DNA from: Isoetes taiwanensis
Taxonomy: Eukaryota > Streptophyta > Lycopodiopsida > Isoetales > Isoetaceae
DNA: 64,000 nucleotides
Assembly (NCBI GenBank): GCA_021234155.1
Contig: JAJEKV010000060.1
Span: 4,736,323 to 4,800,322 of the forward strand
Reading direction: 5' to 3'
The notes beneath the pieces are model-generated. The model was not told where the DNA came from, did not search any database, and saw only the letters and a program-made list of their open reading frames with translations. The position numbers and the translations under genes were made by a program. The first letter of the stretch is position 1. Every line of letters starts with the position of its first letter. Below are positions 59,801-64,000 of the stretch, in pieces.

Positions 59801-62800
59801 AGATTAGAATCCACCGCTGTATGTAAACCGAAATGCACCCTTCCCCAAGTCAAACGAGGCCGATCTTTGCGGATCCCTCATGAGGGAGAGAGTCCGGAAT
59901 CCCCGTGAGGCTGGATCCAAAAGTTCCCGAGTAGCCCTTCCCTCGCGCTCCGGTCGCATCGCTTAATGACCACCTCCCGAGCCCGCCCCTATCCTCAATT
60001 TTGATCCTCCGCTCGTATCCTCTTCTGGAAGGTCCAAAGATTCCGTGATCGGCCCGAGAACTTGTCGGAACCGCGGCCCCGGGATGTCACCAGAAACCGC
60101 GACCGCGCTTTGTCGCTCGGGCACTGGATGCTCCCGAATGGCAAATAGACTTCGCCAAATCGCCCCATTCAAATTACCCTAGGGAGCAAGTTACACCTGG
60201 CCGGTTTTGCGAAAGAAGTTGAAAACACTCACGCCCACGACAAGATCCCGCATGCACATCCTAGGCCAATTGACTACGAAAGTGTGATGGAAGCGGAGCT
60301 TACTCTGGCTTGAGTTCGTGGTCTTCACACTGAATCCTTGGTCATCCCTGGTGGCAATGTCGACGCTCGAGTCCATTGGCAGAGTCGATCACATTCCGCA
60401 GAGGGAGGTCGCCCGTCCCTCGTGGCCTTGGGAGAGGAAATTTTGGGGCGCGTTCTGAGGGATTTTAGGGTCCATACCGCTGGCCAACACCCCAACTCCA
60501 CTTCAAGACAAGAAGGTCCCTACCGACCGGATAGCGAGGGCCTCCAAACGTGAAACCCTCGTGGGCTGCCGTGCCTGTAAAGGGTTTACGCTTTGGGGCC
60601 GAAGTCCTCGAATCGCTGCACCCTGACCGGGCCGAAGAGACAAGAATACGGAGCAAGGGGAACCGACGGGAGCGGAGTTTGGGCCTTTCCTCCTCCGGAT
60701 GTGGCAAGTAGAAGTCGGGCGCGCTGGCAAGACATTCAGAATTCACTAATGCATTGCACGGTAAATAAATCTCGTTTTTGCCGCCTGGATCCCTAATTCA
60801 TCTCCAAAGACACGGCCCAATTTTCTAATTTCTGAGAAGGTCTAGGGTCAAAGGGTTAGTGATTAGAACGTCAGGCGTACCGCTGGTAGCAACCGAAATG
60901 GGCACCCTTCCCCAAGTCAACGAGGCTGACCTTGCGGTGGATCCTCACAAGAGGGGAGAGTCCGAACCCCAGAGGCTGATCCAAAAGTTCTCGAAATTTC
61001 TTCCCTCGGCACCGGTCGACGCTTAATGACTAATTCTCCCGGAGTCTACGCCTCTATCCGACCGTTGATCCTCCGTCAGGCCCCTTCGAAGGTCCAAAAG
61101 ATTCCAGATCGGTCCGAGAACTTTGTCAAACTACGAAGGCCCCTCTGGATTGCCTACTTTGTAGAAACCGCGACTGCTTTGTCGTCGGGCATTCCGGATG
61201 TCTCTAATGGGTAGCCAGACTGCCTAAATCGTCCTGAATGGTAAAATTACCCTAGGGAGCAAAGTTACACCTACGGTTTCCAAGTAAAGAAGGGAAACAC
61301 CTTCACTCCACGGTATTTATATCCCGCGATGCACATCCCAGCCAATCACTAATGGTGCGTGATGGAAGTGAGCTACTTCGCCTCTTCTTGAGTTCTGTGG
61401 TCTTCCTCGCCACCAACTTTGGTCCCCGTGGCAATGTCGACGCTCGAGTCCATTGGCGAGTCGATCGCACCCGGAGAGGGGAGGTCGCCCGTCCGTCCCT
61501 GTGGCCTTTGGGAGAGGGAAATTTAGTGCTGTTCCCGGAGGGATTTTAGGGTTCGCTACTGGCGCCAACACCTCCCTAACTCCACTTCAAGATTATCTGC
61601 AAGGTCCCTACGAATCTGACATAGCGAGGGCTAGCCCTCAAAACGAAACCCCGCGGGTTGCCGCTCTAGAAGGGTTTACGCTTTGGGGGCCGAGTCCCCG
61701 TCTGCACTGGACTGGTCAGAAGCAGCTCGAATACGAGCAAGGGAACCGACGCTTTGGCCTTTCCTCCTCCCGATGGGTGCGCGGAAGTCGGGGCTTTTGG
61801 CAGCAAGACATTCGTAGCCCGCACTAATGCATCAGCATCTAAAATAAATCTTGCCATAATGGATCCCTTAATTCATCTCCTTCCAAAGACACGGCCCAAT
61901 TTCAATTTCTGGTGAAGGTCTAGGTCAAAGGGTTAAGATTAGAACGTCGGCAGCCCGCTGGTATAAACCGAGCTCGCACCTCTTCCCAAGTCAAACGAGG
62001 CTGATCTTGGTGGATCCCTCACAAGAGGGAGAGTCCGGAATCCCCGTGATAAGGTTGATCCAAAAGTTCCCGAGGCGTTCTTCCGGCACAAGCCCCTGGT
62101 CGCGACGCTTATCGACCACCTTCGGAGTCCTGCTCCCCTATCCCACCGCTGATCCTCCGCTCGTGGCCCCTTCTAGGTCCAAAAGATTCCGCATCGGTCC
62201 CGAGAACTTTGTCAAACCAGGGCGCACCCGGATGCTCCGGCCTTTGTAGAAACCACAATCGCTTTGTCGCTCGCATCGGGATGCTCCTATCGGCAAATGC
62301 ACTCTCGCCAAATCGTCTCTAATGGGCTTAAATTACTCCCTAGGGAGCAAGTTACACCTGCCGGTTTCATGAAGAAGGAAAACACTTCACGCCTCCACGA
62401 CATAAGATCCCGCATGCACATCCTGCAGCCAATTGACTACGAAAGTGTGATGGAAGCGAGCTACTTCGCTTTGAGTTCGTATCCTCGCCACTCTAACTTG
62501 GTCCCTGTGGCAATGTCGATGTTCCGAGTCCATTGGCGAGTCGCATCGCGATTCCTGAGAGGGAGGTCGCCTCGTCCGGGTCCCCTGCGGCCTCAGGGAG
62601 AGGAAATTTGGGGCAAGCAGCATCCGAGGGGATTTTAGGTCCGCCTGAAAGGCCAACACCCCACCCACTTCAAGACACCTGCTAAAGGTCCCTACTGACC
62701 GATAGCGGAGAGGGAGCCATTCAAACGAAAACCTCCGTGGGTTGTCGCCTAGAAGGGTTTACGCTTTGGGGCTTCCAGTCCCGGTCTCATGCACTCAATC

Positions 62801-64000
62801 TCAGCCGTAGAAGTTGTTTCCAGAATAATGGCGTATAAGGGGAACCGACTTCCGAGCTGAAGTTTGGCATTTTCTCCCTCCGAAGTAGTTCTGGGGCTTT
62901 TGCGCTGGTAAAGACATTTTCCGTGAATTCGGCACTAATTTATCAAGACGAAAATAAATCTCGCTTTTGCCACCGGATCCCTAATTCATCTCCATTAATT
63001 ACCTACCCTTCGGAATTTCTATAGCTGCCCAGGGTCAAAGGTTAGTATTAAATCCGCTGGGCAGCCCGCTGTATAAACCGAAATGCACCCTTCCCCAAGT
63101 CAAACGAGGCCAGACTCAGGATCCTCACAAGAGGGAGAGTCCGACCGTGAGGCTGATTCAAAAGTTCCCCGGTGGCAGCTCTTCCCGGCAACAGCCCCCG
63201 GGTCGAGACGCATCGACCACCCTCCCGGAGTCTCGCTCCCTATCCGACCGCTGATCCTCCGGCTCGTGGCCCCTCTTCGAAGGTCCAAAGATTCCATCTG
63301 GGTCCGGAGAATCAAATCATGGCGTCCTGGATGTCGGCCATTCGGTAGAAACCGTGACTGCTTTGTCGTCGCACCTATTCGAATGGCAAATAGACCGTCG
63401 GGTTCCATCGGCGAAATTACCCTAGGGAGCAAGTTACACCTACGGCTTTTATAAAGAAGGAAACACTCACTCCACTCCACAAGATCCCATGCACATCCTA
63501 AACAATCGATCACAGTGTGATGGAAGGGAGCTACTTCATTTGAGTTCTGCACCTTCCTCGCCACTTTAACTTGGTCCCTGTGGCAATGTCGACGCTCGAG
63601 TCCATCATGAGTCGATCGCGAATTCCGAGAGGGGAGGCTCTTTCCTCACCGTCCCCTGTGGCCTCGAGAGAAATTTAAAGCAACCGGAGGGATTTTAGGG
63701 TCCATACTGGAGTCAACACCCCCAACTCCACTTCAAGACATGGCGAAGGTCCCACTAACTGGATAAGGGAGAGGGCTCCAAACGTGAAACCCCTGCAGCT
63801 GCCGTGCCTCTAGAAGGGTCATGCTTTTGGGGCCGAACCGGGTTCCGCTGCACTCGACCCCAGCCGAGAAGCAGCCTCGTGAATACGCGAGCAAGTGTGG
63901 AACCTGACGGAGTGTAGAAGTTTGGCATTTCCTCCGATGTAAGCAGAAGCTCCGGGCTTTTGCGCTGGGCAAGACATTCGTGAAATTGCAATTAATGCAT
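53852..64000. repeat. satellite array of about 1.08-kb units, at least 9 copies
   Basis: The landmark GTCCATTGGC(GA)GTCGATC recurs at 53852, 54991, 56080, 57190, 58238, 59325, 60371, 61448, 62528 and 63600. Spacings are 1139, 1089, 1110, 1048, 1087, 1046, 1077, 1080 and 1072 bp (mean about 1083). Other landmarks keep the same order in each unit: CCTAATTCATCTCCAAAGAC, AAGTCAAACGAGGC, CCCTAGGGAGCAAGTTACAC, GTGTGATGGAAG, AGGGTTTACGCTTTGGGG. The array is all direct, GC-rich against AT-rich flanking DNA, and continues past the right edge. Units differ by many small indels and no reading frame is conserved between them, so the many frames of 60-200 codons here are not genes. I do not recognise the unit as rDNA or a transposon. 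Confidence 0.95.

Noticed and set aside
53675-63991. Many 60-200 codon frames in the satellite
   Set aside because: They lie on both strands, overlap, and are not conserved between units because of indels; high GC lowers stop-codon frequency.

Overview
The window looks like nuclear DNA of a land plant. The one well-supported host gene is a six-exon, plant-type RNA polymerase II CTD phosphatase (CPL4-like) with GT-AG introns. Most of the rest is transposon-derived: a Ty1/copia element, Ty3/gypsy remains, a Mutator-like element with long terminal inverted repeats, and MITE-like foldbacks. Gene density is very low and a long satellite array fills the right end, so a large repeat-rich genome is likely. 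A fern or other seed-free plant is my guess; the sequence does not decide this.

Layout. 1-4459: 3' part of a decayed Ty1/copia retrotransposon (gag, protease, integrase, reverse transcriptase, RNase H, probable 3' LTR). 4460-11970: gene-poor DNA with small tandem duplications and two notable hairpins. 11975-14093 (minus): CPL4-like phosphatase, about 514 aa, apparently intact. 15654-21797: a complete 6.1-kb Mutator-like element (MULE) flanked by a perfect 9-bp target duplication GTGTCTTTG. It has long tandem-repeat-rich TIRs, a broken mudrA-like transposase on the plus strand, an intact short C2H2 zinc-finger gene on the minus strand, and a 141-bp tandem repeat between the two convergent genes. 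21817-22125: a long palindromic MITE and a related small one. 22648-23645: a possible foldback element. 23643-26850: two Ty3/gypsy chromovirus relics in opposite orientation, the plus one lacking reverse transcriptase. 34444-35128: probable gypsy 3' LTR. 35129-53850: almost featureless DNA with one unrecognised 205-codon ORF, a compound microsatellite and a few dispersed repeats. 53852-64000: a GC-rich satellite array of about 1.08-kb units that runs off the right edge.

How the parts work together. The CPL4-like gene is a housekeeping regulator of transcription and has no visible functional link to its neighbours. The most interesting system is the MULE. Its layout (two genes starting near opposite TIRs and converging on a repeat-filled middle) parallels the maize MuDR arrangement. 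The second gene, however, encodes a C2H2 protein, and GATC-bounded near-palindromes recur both in the TIRs and between the genes. This suggests, without proving, a DNA-binding partner or regulator encoded by the transposon.
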